Source: Aquicoccus porphyridii
Lineage (GTDB): Bacteria > Pseudomonadota > Alphaproteobacteria > Rhodobacterales > Rhodobacteraceae
Length of the DNA: 64,000 nucleotides
Assembly: GCF_008369105.1 (NCBI RefSeq)
Contig: NZ_VINQ01000015.1
Span: 1 to 64,000 of the forward strand
Reading direction: 5' to 3'
Shown here: piece after piece, positions 26,326-34,820 of the stretch
How positions within the stretch are numbered: the stretch's first letter is position 1
Layout: each line of letters opens with the position of its first letter
Notes under the pieces: generated by a model
The model's database searches: none
What the model was told of the DNA's origin: nothing
Seen by the model: only the letters and a program-made list of their open reading frames with translations
Program-made: the position numbers and the translations under genes

Positions 26326-27072
26326 ATGACGCAAGCGCCCCGCGAAATCTGGCTGGTCGGTATCGGCACCGGAAGCCCGTCGCATATCACGCTTGAAGGG
26401 GTAAACGCTCTGCGGGCTGCGGCCTTGATCCTCGTGCCGCGCAAAGGCACAGGCAAAGACGATCTGGCGGAAATCCGGCACCGGATCATCGCCGAATGTG
26501 GATCGCAGGCACGTATTCTACATTTCGACTATCCGGAACGCGACCCGGCCCTGCCCTATCAGGAACGGGTCGAGCGTTGGCATGACGAAATCGCGCATCG
26601 TTGGCAATCAACCATTGCAGGTGCCAAGATCGATGGCCCGGTTGCGCTTCTGGTCTGGGGTGATCCGTCTCTTTACGACAGCACGTTGCGTATCGCGGCA
26701 CGGCTGCGGCCAGAACCAAGGGTGCGGGTTGTGCCCGGCATCACCGCGATCCAGGCGCTGACCGCCGCACACAAGATACCATTGAACACGGTGAACGGAT
26801 CGGTGCATGTTACCACGGGTCGCCGGCTTCGCACGTTGGGCATGCCCGCGAATGAAACGTCGGTTGTCGTGATGTTGGACGGGCTGTGCTCGTTTCAGGA
26901 ACTCGATCCAGTTGAGCTTCATATCTGGTGGGGAGCCTACCTCGGGTCAGAGAAACAAATTCTGATTGAGGGGCCTCTTGATGAGGTAAGGAAGGGAATT
27001 GTCCAAACCCGCACCGAGGCACGCGCGCGACACGGCTGGATCATGGATTGCTATCTTCTGCGTCGGGTCTGA
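26326..27072 (+). CDS. cobF: Precorrin-6A synthase (deacetylating) CobF
   Basis: This 248-residue methylase methylates C-1 and removes acetate from precorrin-5; it is specific to the aerobic pathway. EIWLVGIGTGSPSHITLEGV (about 7-26) opens the protein, LVWGDPSLYDSTLRIAARL near 107-125 is the SAM motif, and TTGRRLR and WWGAYLGSEKQILIEG follow as in CobF. I chose the ATG at 26326; an in-frame ATG at 26293 lies inside the hairpin. No strong ribosome site is seen for either. Because a hairpin separates it from cbiM, it depends on read-through or its own promoter. Confidence 0.92.
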   Translation: MTQAPREIWLVGIGTGSPSHITLEGVNALRAAALILVPRKGTGKDDLAEIRHRIIAECGSQARILHFDYPERDPALPYQERVERWHDEIAHRWQSTIAGAKIDGPVALLVWGDPSLYDSTLRIAARLRPEPRVRVVPGITAIQALTAAHKIPLNTVNGSVHVTTGRRLRTLGMPANETSVVVMLDGLCSFQELDPVELHIWWGAYLGSEKQILIEGPLDEVRKGIVQTRTEARARHGWIMDCYLLRRV

Positions 27073-27088
27073 TCAAGAACAAGCAAAA

Positions 27089-27122
27089 CCTGGAGGACAG
27101 GCAGTCAGTTTTTATCTTTTTT
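27089..27122 (+). terminator. Weak hairpin with T-tract after cobF
   Basis: CCTG (27089-27092) can pair with CAGG (27098-27101), followed after a few bases by TTTTTATCTTTTTT (27109-27122). The stem is only four base pairs, so the T-tract is the main support. It lies in the 85-base gap between convergent cobF and nrdJ. Confidence 0.35.
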
Positions 27123-27157
27123 AAGGCATTATAGGCAACACATATCCCCCGATCGCT

Positions 27158-29422
27158 TCAGCCGCATTTCGAATGGCCACAGCTCATGCAGGTCATGCAG
27201 CCCTCGACCATGCGCATGTCATACTGGCCGCAACTGGGGCAAGCCGCGCCTCTTGGTGGCGCGTCGAGATTGACCACCTGCGCTTGCGGATCGGCTTTGA
27301 GACCCATCCCCTCACCGGCGATGAAGCCGATGGAAATAAGGTGCCGTTCGATCACGCCGCCGATGGCCGCGAGGATCGACGGGATATATTTACCTTCCAT
27401 CCACGCACCGCCGCGCGGGTCGAACACGGCCTTGAGTTCCTCGACCACGAAAGACACGTCACCACCACGCCGGAACACCGCCGAAATCATCCGCGTGAGC
27501 GCCACGGTCCATGCGAAATGCTCCATGTTCTTTGAGTTGATGAATACCTCGAACGGTCGGCGGCTGCCATTGATCACGATATCATTCACCGTCAGGTAGA
27601 TGGCGTGCTCACTGTCGGGCCATTTGAGCTTGTAGGTCGTCCCCTCCAGTGCCCTTGGCCGGTCAAGCGGTTCGGCCATGTAGATGACATCGGCACCCTG
27701 ATCGGCCTCGGGCGCGTCCTCGGTTTGCTCGCTCACGCTCAACACGCTGCCGGTGATCTCGTTCGGGCGGTAGGTGGTACAGCCCTTGCAGCCCGTTTCA
27801 TAGGCTTGCATGTAGACATCCTTGAACGCATCGAACCCGATATCCTCGGGCACGTTGATCGTCTTGGAAATCGAGCTGTCCACCCATTTCTGCGCCGCCG
27901 CCTGCATCCTGACATGCTCCGACGGCGCAAGTGTCTGGGCGTTAACGAAATATTCGGGCAGCGGCGCATCACCCTTGAGATCGCGCCACATCTGAACGGC
28001 GTAATCCACCACCTCTTCCTCGGTCCGCGACCCGTCCTTTTGCAAGACCTTGCGCTTGTAGGCATAGGCAAAGACCGGCTCGATCCCGCTTGAGACATTC
28101 CCGGCATAAAGGCTGATCGTGCCGGTGGGCGCGATCGAGGTCAGAAGTGCGTTGCGGATGCCATGTTCGGCGATCGCGGCGCGCACATCCGCATCCATTT
28201 TCTGCATCGTGCCCGAGGCGAGAAACTTTTCCGCATCAAACAGCGGGAACGCACCCTTTTCTCGCGCCAGATCGACCGAAGCCAGATAGGCCGCCCGCGC
28301 AACCGCGTGGAGCCAGGTCTCGGTCAGTTCGACCGCTCGTTCGCTGCCATAGCGCACCCCCACCATCAAGAGCGCATCGGCCAGCCCCGTCACTCCCAGC
28401 CCGATCCGCCGCTTGGCTTGTGCCTCGCGCGCCTGTGCATCAAGCGGAAAGCGTGACGCATCCACCGTGTTGTCCATCATTCGCACCGCGACACTCACCA
28501 GGTCGGCCAGCTCGTCCTCGTCGACCATGGCCCCCTCATCGAACGGGTCTTTCACCAATCGGGCAAGGTTGATCGACCCCAGAAGACAGGCTCCATAGGG
28601 CGGCAGGGGCTGTTCGCCACAAGGGTTCGTGGCCGCAATCGTCTCGCAATAGCCAAGGTTGTTGGCCTCATTGATCCGGTCGATGAAAATCACGCCCGGT
28701 TCGGCATAATCATAGGTCGCGCGCATGATCCGGTTCCAAAGATCGCGCGCGTCGACCGTGTGATAGACCTTGCCGTCGAATTCGAGATCCCATGTGCCGC
28801 CAGCCTTGACCGCCTCCATGAACGCATCCGTCACCAGCACGGACATGTTGAACATGCGCAGCCGCGCGGGATCGGATTTCGCGGAAATGAAATCCTCGAT
28901 ATCCGGGTGATCACAGCGCATCGTCGCCATCATCGCGCCGCGACGGCTTCCGGCGCTCATGATCGTGCGGCACATCGCGTCCCAGACATCCATGAAGCTC
29001 AGCGGCCCGCTGGCATCCGCCGCCACGCCACTGACCACGGCCCCCTTGGGCCGGATGGTGCTGAAATCATAGCCGATACCCCCGCCCTGCTGCATGGTCA
29101 GCGCAGCCTCTTTCAGCATGTCGAATATCCCGCCCATGCTGTCGGGGATCGTGCCCATCACGAAACAGTTGAACAGGGTCACGCTGCGCGCGGTGCCCGC
29201 CCCGGCGGTGATCCGGCCGGCGGGCAGGAACCTGAAATCCTCAAGCGCGTGATAGAACCGCTCTTCCCACGTGTCCCGATCCGTCTCGACCTCGGCCAGC
29301 GCCCGCGCGATTCGCCGCCACGTGTCCTCGACACTCATATCCACGGGCGTATCATCGGACCATTTAAGACGGTATTTCATATCCCATATCTGTTCGGCAA
29401 TCGGGGCAGCGAAACGGGTCAT
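27158..29422 (-). CDS. nrdJ: Adenosylcobalamin-dependent ribonucleotide reductase (class II)
   Basis: This 754-residue enzyme reduces ribonucleotides to deoxyribonucleotides using a 5'-deoxyadenosyl radical from adenosylcobalamin. The radical cysteine is C268 in NPCGE, and C86 (FNCFVMG) with C279 (GACLLGS) form the expected redox pair. A TSCPD-type domain lies near residues 600-700. The extreme C-terminus has C-x2-C pairs (CGQYD, GCMTCMSCGHSKCG) that resemble a redox-relay or zinc tail. It sits next to the cobalamin block, on the other strand and convergent with cobF. The divergent gap to DUF1489 (29423-29579) should hold its promoter. Confidence 0.95.
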   Translation of the reverse strand: MTRFAAPIAEQIWDMKYRLKWSDDTPVDMSVEDTWRRIARALAEVETDRDTWEERFYHALEDFRFLPAGRITAGAGTARSVTLFNCFVMGTIPDSMGGIFDMLKEAALTMQQGGGIGYDFSTIRPKGAVVSGVAADASGPLSFMDVWDAMCRTIMSAGSRRGAMMATMRCDHPDIEDFISAKSDPARLRMFNMSVLVTDAFMEAVKAGGTWDLEFDGKVYHTVDARDLWNRIMRATYDYAEPGVIFIDRINEANNLGYCETIAATNPCGEQPLPPYGACLLGSINLARLVKDPFDEGAMVDEDELADLVSVAVRMMDNTVDASRFPLDAQAREAQAKRRIGLGVTGLADALLMVGVRYGSERAVELTETWLHAVARAAYLASVDLAREKGAFPLFDAEKFLASGTMQKMDADVRAAIAEHGIRNALLTSIAPTGTISLYAGNVSSGIEPVFAYAYKRKVLQKDGSRTEEEVVDYAVQMWRDLKGDAPLPEYFVNAQTLAPSEHVRMQAAAQKWVDSSISKTINVPEDIGFDAFKDVYMQAYETGCKGCTTYRPNEITGSVLSVSEQTEDAPEADQGADVIYMAEPLDRPRALEGTTYKLKWPDSEHAIYLTVNDIVINGSRRPFEVFINSKNMEHFAWTVALTRMISAVFRRGGDVSFVVEELKAVFDPRGGAWMEGKYIPSILAAIGGVIERHLISIGFIAGEGMGLKADPQAQVVNLDAPPRGAACPSCGQYDMRMVEGCMTCMSCGHSKCG

Positions 29423-29579
29423 GGGCCTTGTCCTCGACGGATGGTGTGCAGGGAGACGAAATTAGGCCGACATGCTATTGCGGTCAATCGCGGCATAGCC
29501 GACAGGAAGGAATTCGTCAGCCCCTGTGGCAGAATCAATGGAAGACCCTTAATCTACCATATCTGGTGGAGGCGAACAA

Positions 29580-30011
29580 TTGTCGAACAAAATACACCTG
29601 ATCAAGCTCAGCGTCGGAACCGAAGCGGTTGACGATCTGGTCGCATGGCAGACCCGGAAAGAGGCCCAGACCACCGACGGGTTGCCGCGCCACGTTACCC
29701 GCATGTGGCCGCGCCGCGAGAGCGAGGTGCTGAACGGCGGTTCGATCTACTGGGTGATCAAGGGGGTGGTGCAGGCCCGCCAACGCATCCTGCGACTAGA
29801 CGAGGTGACGCGACAGGACGGCATCCGCCGCTGCGCCATCGTGCTCGACCCGGACGTGATCCGCACCGCGCCCGCGATCAAGCGCCCATTCCAGGGCTGG
29901 CGCTATCTCGATCCCAAGGACGCGCCCCCCGACATCTCCCCAGGTCGGGCCAGCGATGACGATCTGCCGCCAGATCTTTCGGCGAAACTCGCGGAAATCG
30001 GGGTGCTCTGA
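29580..30011 (+). CDS. DUF1489 family protein
   Basis: This 143-residue protein is of a family seen mostly in alphaproteobacteria. It starts at TTG, supported by GGAGG seven bases upstream and by the usual N-terminus SNKIHLIKLSVGTEAVDDL. HVTRMWPRR and GSIYWVIKG are family-typical segments. No signal peptide or membrane helix is present. It is divergent from nrdJ. The function is unknown. Confidence 0.85.
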   Translation: MSNKIHLIKLSVGTEAVDDLVAWQTRKEAQTTDGLPRHVTRMWPRRESEVLNGGSIYWVIKGVVQARQRILRLDEVTRQDGIRRCAIVLDPDVIRTAPAIKRPFQGWRYLDPKDAPPDISPGRASDDDLPPDLSAKLAEIGVL

Positions 30012-30131
30012 GTGGCTGGTTTATAGTATCGTCCTTGATCGAATTCGCCCCCACCCGGAACAGCGGCGAAGCCGCCCGGGCTGCCTCTGCTGCCGCCTTT
30101 TGGATCGGACACTGAACCCGAGCCCCGTCTC

Positions 30132-30827
30132 TCAATCCAGTTCGAGCCGGGCCATGAGCTCTGCCATAACCACCCGATCCTCTTGCGAACAGTTCGAGCC
30201 GCGCGAGCGAAACAGCGTCGCCTGGCTCTTCAGGATCAACCCATCGGACAGGATCTTGAGGTGATTGGCCCTGAGCGTGTCGCCGCTCGACGTGATATCG
30301 GCGATTGCCTCGGCGGTCTCGTTCTTCACCGTGCCTTCGGTCGCGCCCTGGCTGTCGACCAGTTGATAATCCGCCACCCCCTGCTCGCGCAGGAACTCAC
30401 GCACCAGCCGGTGATACTTAGTGGCGATCCGCATGCGAAACCCGTGCCGCGCGCGAAAGGCCGCCGCCGCCGCATCGAGATCGTCAAGCGTATCGACATC
30501 CACCCAGAACCCCGGCACCGCGATTACCAGGTCAGCCTGACCGAACCCAAGCGGCGCCAGCTCCTCGACCTGCCGTTCCCATCCGCCCAGCTTTTCACGA
30601 ACAAGGTCCGTGCCGGTCACGCCCAGATGGATGCGTCCGGCGGCCAGTTCGCGCGGGATCTCGCTTGCCGACAACAACACGAGCTCAACGCCGTCAATCC
30701 CCTCGACCGCCCCGGCATATTCTCGGTCCGACCCCGACCGCGCCAGCTTGACCCCGCGCGCACCGAACCAGTCGAAACTCTTCTCCATCAGCCGCCCCTT
30801 GGACGGCACGCCAAGCTTCACGCTCAT
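30132..30827 (-). CDS. hisG: ATP phosphoribosyltransferase catalytic subunit, short form
   Basis: This 231-residue HisG lacks the C-terminal regulatory domain of the long form and therefore needs HisZ. It makes phosphoribosyl-ATP, the first step of histidine synthesis. LGVPSKGRLMEKS (5-17) is the N-terminal motif, GVTGTDLVREKL (69-80) and the phosphate-binding region DSQGATEGTVKNETAE (about 158-173) are present. Its start overlaps the hisZ stop by four bases, and it ends the hisS-hisZ-hisG operon. Confidence 0.95.
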   Translation of the reverse strand: MSVKLGVPSKGRLMEKSFDWFGARGVKLARSGSDREYAGAVEGIDGVELVLLSASEIPRELAAGRIHLGVTGTDLVREKLGGWERQVEELAPLGFGQADLVIAVPGFWVDVDTLDDLDAAAAAFRARHGFRMRIATKYHRLVREFLREQGVADYQLVDSQGATEGTVKNETAEAIADITSSGDTLRANHLKILSDGLILKSQATLFRSRGSNCSQEDRVVMAELMARLELD

Positions 30828-31912
30828 TCCCGGCCCTCCCGCAGCGTCAACATCAGCCCCGGGCGCACCACGCCGCCCACGGCCGGGATCTCGCTCCCCT
30901 GCCCCAGCACCCGGGTCAGCGCATCATACCGCCCGCCCGTGGCAACGGGGGGCAGATCGGGGCGCCCCTCGGCGTGGAATCCAAAGACGAACCCGTCGTA
31001 ATATTCCATCTGCGTCCGTCCATAGGACGCCTCGAAATCGAGCCGCTCGACATCGACACCCCGCGCCGCCATCGCCCCCGCCCGCGCCTTGAGCCGCTCG
31101 ACCGCCGGTGCGATCGCGGCCATGTCCACCGCCAGATCGCGCAACTGCTCAAGCGCATAAGGCACCGTTTCGCGCACCGACAAGAGCGCATCCATCAGCG
31201 CCACCTCGCCCTCGGAAATCGGCGCCGCCGCCGCATCCTCGCGCAGCGCCGCGATCCGCGCCTCGATCTCGTCCGGACTGCGCTGCCCGATCACCGGTGC
31301 CGCGCCCACCATCGGGTCCGGGTCGGCCAAAAGCGCCGCGCGCGTGGGCGGCATCCCGGCCCGACCCGAATACCGGTCGATCAGCGCCCGGAACCGCCGG
31401 GGCCGCCAGATATGACGCATCAGCGCCGCCTTGCGCCGATCGGTCGTCCTCAACCCCGAAACCGCCGCCGTCAAAAGCCCGATATCCCCCGTCGCGGCGC
31501 GCAGCGGCAACCCGTTCAGAACCGACTGGATCAACGCGAACACCTCGGCATCCGCCGCCGCCGGATTGTCGCGCTCGAACACCTCATATCCCACCTGGAT
31601 ATACTCATTGGCGCGCCCGGCATCGTCTTCCTGGCGGCGAAACACCTCGCCCGCATAGGTATAGCGCGCAGGCTCCGCGCCGTGCTCCATATGCATCTGC
31701 ACCACCGGCACGGTGAAATCCGGGCGCAGCATCTGCTCGCCGCGCAGCGTGTCCGACGTGGTATAGGCACGCGCGCGAATATCCTCGCCATAGAGATCGA
31801 GAAGCGCCTCGGCAGGCACCAGAACCGGCGCCTCGACCGACCGCGCCCCCGCCACCTCGAAAAGCGCCTTCAATCGCGCCGCCTCGGCCCGGATTCCGGC
31901 CCGCTCGCGCAT
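30824..31912 (-). CDS. hisZ: ATP phosphoribosyltransferase regulatory subunit HisZ
   Basis: This 362-residue histidyl-tRNA-synthetase paralogue lacks aminoacylation but binds short HisG and confers histidine feedback. Motif-2-like LRPDFTVPVVQMHME (about 61-75) and the C-terminal ATGGRYDALT survive from the synthetase fold. I chose the ATG at 31912, which overlaps the hisS stop by one base (TGATG); the frame stays open upstream but inside hisS. It is encoded between hisS and hisG, which supports the assignment. Confidence 0.93.
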   Translation of the reverse strand: MRERAGIRAEAARLKALFEVAGARSVEAPVLVPAEALLDLYGEDIRARAYTTSDTLRGEQMLRPDFTVPVVQMHMEHGAEPARYTYAGEVFRRQEDDAGRANEYIQVGYEVFERDNPAAADAEVFALIQSVLNGLPLRAATGDIGLLTAAVSGLRTTDRRKAALMRHIWRPRRFRALIDRYSGRAGMPPTRAALLADPDPMVGAAPVIGQRSPDEIEARIAALREDAAAAPISEGEVALMDALLSVRETVPYALEQLRDLAVDMAAIAPAVERLKARAGAMAARGVDVERLDFEASYGRTQMEYYDGFVFGFHAEGRPDLPPVATGGRYDALTRVLGQGSEIPAVGGVVRPGLMLTLREGRE

Positions 31913-33402
31913 CACGCGCCCTGCCCGTCGAGAATCTCGCGCACCTTCGCCACCAGATCGGCGCGCGGCACCTCGAACTGGCTCGGGCGTTCCTTCCATT
32001 CCTCCAGCGTGGCGCTCTCGGCGATCTGCGCACCCAGGATCAAATCCTTGATCTGGACGACCCCGCGCGCCTTCTCGTCCTCGCCCTCGATCACCGCGAC
32101 CGGGCTCTGCCGCTTGTCGGCGTATTTGAGCTGGTTGCCGAAATTCTTCGGATTGCCGAGGTAAACCTCGGCGCGGATGCCCGCACGACGCAACTCGCCC
32201 ACCATCGCCTGGTAATCGGCCATCCGGTCACGATCCATCACCGTCACGACCACCGGCCCCACTTCGCGGGTCTCGATCCGCCCCTTCTCACGCAACGCCG
32301 CCAACAGACGATCGACACCGACGGACACGCCCGTTGCAGGAACCGCCTGCCCGGTGAAACGCTTCACCAGATCGTCATAACGCCCGCCGCCCGCGACCGA
32401 CCCGAATTGCCGCTTGCGGCCCTTCTCGTCGAGGATTTCAAAGGTCAGCTCGGCCTCATAAACCGGCCCGGTGTAATAGCCGAGACCCCGCACGACCGAC
32501 GGGTCGATCACGATCCGGTCGGGGCCATAGCCTTGGGCCTCCAGAAGCGCCGCGATCTCTTCCAACTCGGCCACACCCTCGGCGCCCACCTTGCTTTCGC
32601 CCACCGCCGCGCGCAGGTTGGCCAGCGTTTCACCATTGCCTGCCCCTTTCGACGTCAGGAAGGCAATCACAGGCTCGGCCTGCGCCTCCGACAGGCCCAC
32701 CCCGTCGATATAGGCCCCCGAGGCATCCAGTCGGCCCTTGCCCAGCAACTCGCGCACGCCCGCTTCACCCACCTTGTCGAACTTGTCGATGGTGCGCATC
32801 ACGGCGGCGCTGCGCTCCTCGTCCTCGGCCAGTCCCATGCATTCCAGCACCCCATTGAGCACCTTCCGGTTGTTCACCCGGATCAGGTAATCCCCGCGCG
32901 CAATGCCCACCTCTTCAAGGCAATCCGCCAGCATCGCGCAAATCTCGGCATCCGCCGCCACGCTGGCCGCGCCCACGGTATCCGCATCGCATTGATAGAA
33001 CTGGCGATACCGCCCCGGCCCGGGCTTCTCGTTGCGCCAGACGGGCCCCATCGCATAGCGTCGATAGGGCGTGGGCAACTCGTTGCGGTGCTGGGCATAG
33101 ACCCGGGCCAGCGGCGCAGTGAGGTCATAGCGCAGCGCCAGCCAGTCACCCTTGCCGTCCTCTTCGCTTTCCTGCCATGCGAACACACCCTCGTTGGGCC
33201 GGTCCACATCCGGCAGGAACTTGCCCAGCGCCTCGACCGTTTCCACCGCCGAAGACTCAAGCGCGTCGAACCCATAGGCATGATAGACCCCGGCAATCTT
33301 GCGCAGCATCTCGGCGCGGTCGCTCACGTCCTGCCCGAAATAGTCGCGAAATCCTTTCGGCGTCACCGCCTTGGGGCGCGGGGCTTTCTTTTCCTTGGCC
33401 AT
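31912..33402 (-). CDS. hisS: Histidyl-tRNA synthetase
   Basis: This 496-residue class II synthetase charges tRNA-His. Motif 2 is around [19 protein letters not shown], the histidine-A region is [15 protein letters not shown], and motif 3 is [12 protein letters not shown]. The C-terminal anticodon-binding domain begins near residue 375. The N-terminus ([11 protein letters not shown]) is a short basic extension common in this group. It is the first gene of the hisSZG operon. The 125-base gap to slyX is divergent and should hold its promoter. Confidence 0.96.
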   Translation of the reverse strand: MAKEKKAPRPKAVTPKGFRDYFGQDVSDRAEMLRKIAGVYHAYGFDALESSAVETVEALGKFLPDVDRPNEGVFAWQESEEDGKGDWLALRYDLTAPLARVYAQHRNELPTPYRRYAMGPVWRNEKPGPGRYRQFYQCDADTVGAASVAADAEICAMLADCLEEVGIARGDYLIRVNNRKVLNGVLECMGLAEDEERSAAVMRTIDKFDKVGEAGVRELLGKGRLDASGAYIDGVGLSEAQAEPVIAFLTSKGAGNGETLANLRAAVGESKVGAEGVAELEEIAALLEAQGYGPDRIVIDPSVVRGLGYYTGPVYEAELTFEILDEKGRKRQFGSVAGGGRYDDLVKRFTGQAVPATGVSVGVDRLLAALREKGRIETREVGPVVVTVMDRDRMADYQAMVGELRRAGIRAEVYLGNPKNFGNQLKYADKRQSPVAVIEGEDEKARGVVQIKDLILGAQIAESATLEEWKERPSQFEVPRADLVAKVREILDGQGA

Positions 33403-33527
33403 GGGGATGTCATCCTTGCCTTGCTCTCGCGGGCCAAGCCTCTAGCGGATGGGGCCATGCGGGGCAAGGCGGCATCGCGCAGCAATCCGCTTGACCGAAC
33501 GCGCAGGCAGGGCTACCTGCCGAAACC

Positions 33528-33722
33528 ATGGATCGACTGGAAGAGAAAATCGCCCATCTCGAACGCAGCGTCGATGACCTGTCCGAGATCGTCACGCGGC
33601 AAGCCGACGACATCGCCACGCTCAGGCGCCGGGTCGAGATGCTGATGCAGCGCGAAGCCGAGCGCGAGGCGGATCAGGGCAGCCACGTCTTCACCGGGCA
33701 GGAAAAGCCGCCGCACTACTGA
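33528..33722 (+). CDS. slyX: SlyX family protein
   Basis: This 64-residue protein is mostly one coiled coil (residues about 2-46: RLEEKIAHLERSVDDLSEIV onward with heptad leucines), then a short tail ending PPHY as in SlyX. There is no membrane segment. The role of SlyX is not established. It stands alone between divergent hisS and a convergent lipoprotein gene, with a nine-base gap to the latter. Confidence 0.85.
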   Translation: MDRLEEKIAHLERSVDDLSEIVTRQADDIATLRRRVEMLMQREAEREADQGSHVFTGQEKPPHY

Positions 33723-33731
33723 TGAAGCGGA

Positions 33732-34706
33732 TCAGCCACCCGGCGCCATGGCCTGAATCACCCCGTCATGGATCAGGATATTCATCCACCCGTCCGCACC
33801 TTCGAACCGGTTGTACACGCTGACGAACACGGTGCCGCGATCCATTCGGCCAATGCGGTTGCCGCAGGGTTTGTTGCGGCTGACCCCGCAAACCCGCGAT
33901 TTGACCCTTTCATAGGCCCGGTCGGTCTCTCTTCCGGTGCGCGCGCTTTCCGGCAAGCCATAGCGCAGCGCCTCGTACATCGAGGGCGCGCCGAACACCG
34001 CAAGCGCCGCCGTGATCTGCCGCGGGCAACCATCCGCGAAGCCGGTGATATAGAAACTGTTCAATCCCGGGTGTCCCGGATTGCTGTCATAAAGGCGGTA
34101 TTTCGGTCGCTTCTCGGGATATTGCCCGACCTCATGCCCCAGATCGCCCCGCCCGACATGACAGGCGCGCGCGACATCCCCAAAGGGCAGCACCTCGCCC
34201 GGGGCGACCTCGCGCGCATCCGCGCCCGTCCGGCGCGCCGCCTTGTTATTGCTGAAAAGCCCTGGCCGCGCTTGCCCGCCGCGCCCCCGGTATTCCGACG
34301 CGGCAGGCCCGGCCGCATCGCCGCCGCGCTCCGACGTCACGGTCTCGGCCCTCTCGGGCCCAAAGAGCCGGTCCCAAAAACCGCCCTGCTTTTGCGCGCG
34401 CGGCGCGGTTTCTGCATCGTCCGACGCCACATCCGCTGACGCCGCGTCTTCCGATGCCACCGTGTCCGTTTCATCGTCGGACGCAACGGGCTCATCATCG
34501 TCGCCATCGACCGCACCAACGTCACGCGGACGCAGCAATCTCTGGAAAAAGCCCACATCTTCCTCGGTTTCATCCGGGGCGGCCGCGACCTCGGCCACCG
34601 GCTCGGGGCCATCGAGCTGCGTATCGGAGAGGCGCGGCACATCGCTCAGCGGGTCCGAACATCCCACCAAGGCCACGATTGCCACAAGACCGATGCAATT
34701 GCGCAA
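33732..34706 (-). CDS. Rhodobacterales lipoprotein with acidic linker
   Basis: This 324-residue lipoprotein has a signal and lipobox LVGC at residues 13-16, so it is probably anchored in the outer membrane or facing the periplasm. Residues about 60-110 are an Asp/Glu/Ala/Ser-rich linker. The C-terminal domain (about 165-320) has four cysteines (ARACHVG, DGCPRQ, SRVCGVS, NKPCGNR) that could form disulfides, and ends in NILIHDGVIQAMAPGG. I do not recognise a functional family beyond a conserved hypothetical of this order. It is convergent with slyX. Confidence 0.75.
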   Translation of the reverse strand: MRNCIGLVAIVALVGCSDPLSDVPRLSDTQLDGPEPVAEVAAAPDETEEDVGFFQRLLRPRDVGAVDGDDDEPVASDDETDTVASEDAASADVASDDAETAPRAQKQGGFWDRLFGPERAETVTSERGGDAAGPAASEYRGRGGQARPGLFSNNKAARRTGADAREVAPGEVLPFGDVARACHVGRGDLGHEVGQYPEKRPKYRLYDSNPGHPGLNSFYITGFADGCPRQITAALAVFGAPSMYEALRYGLPESARTGRETDRAYERVKSRVCGVSRNKPCGNRIGRMDRGTVFVSVYNRFEGADGWMNILIHDGVIQAMAPGG

Positions 34707-34820
34707 AGCTCCTCCCCGTTCCAGTCCGCCCGCTCACGCAGGCGCCATGCGAACCGGGTCACTTTTAGCGATCCTGCGGCTCAAGGTCCAGCCGGGTGCC
34801 TCGCACCTGCAGAAACGCGC

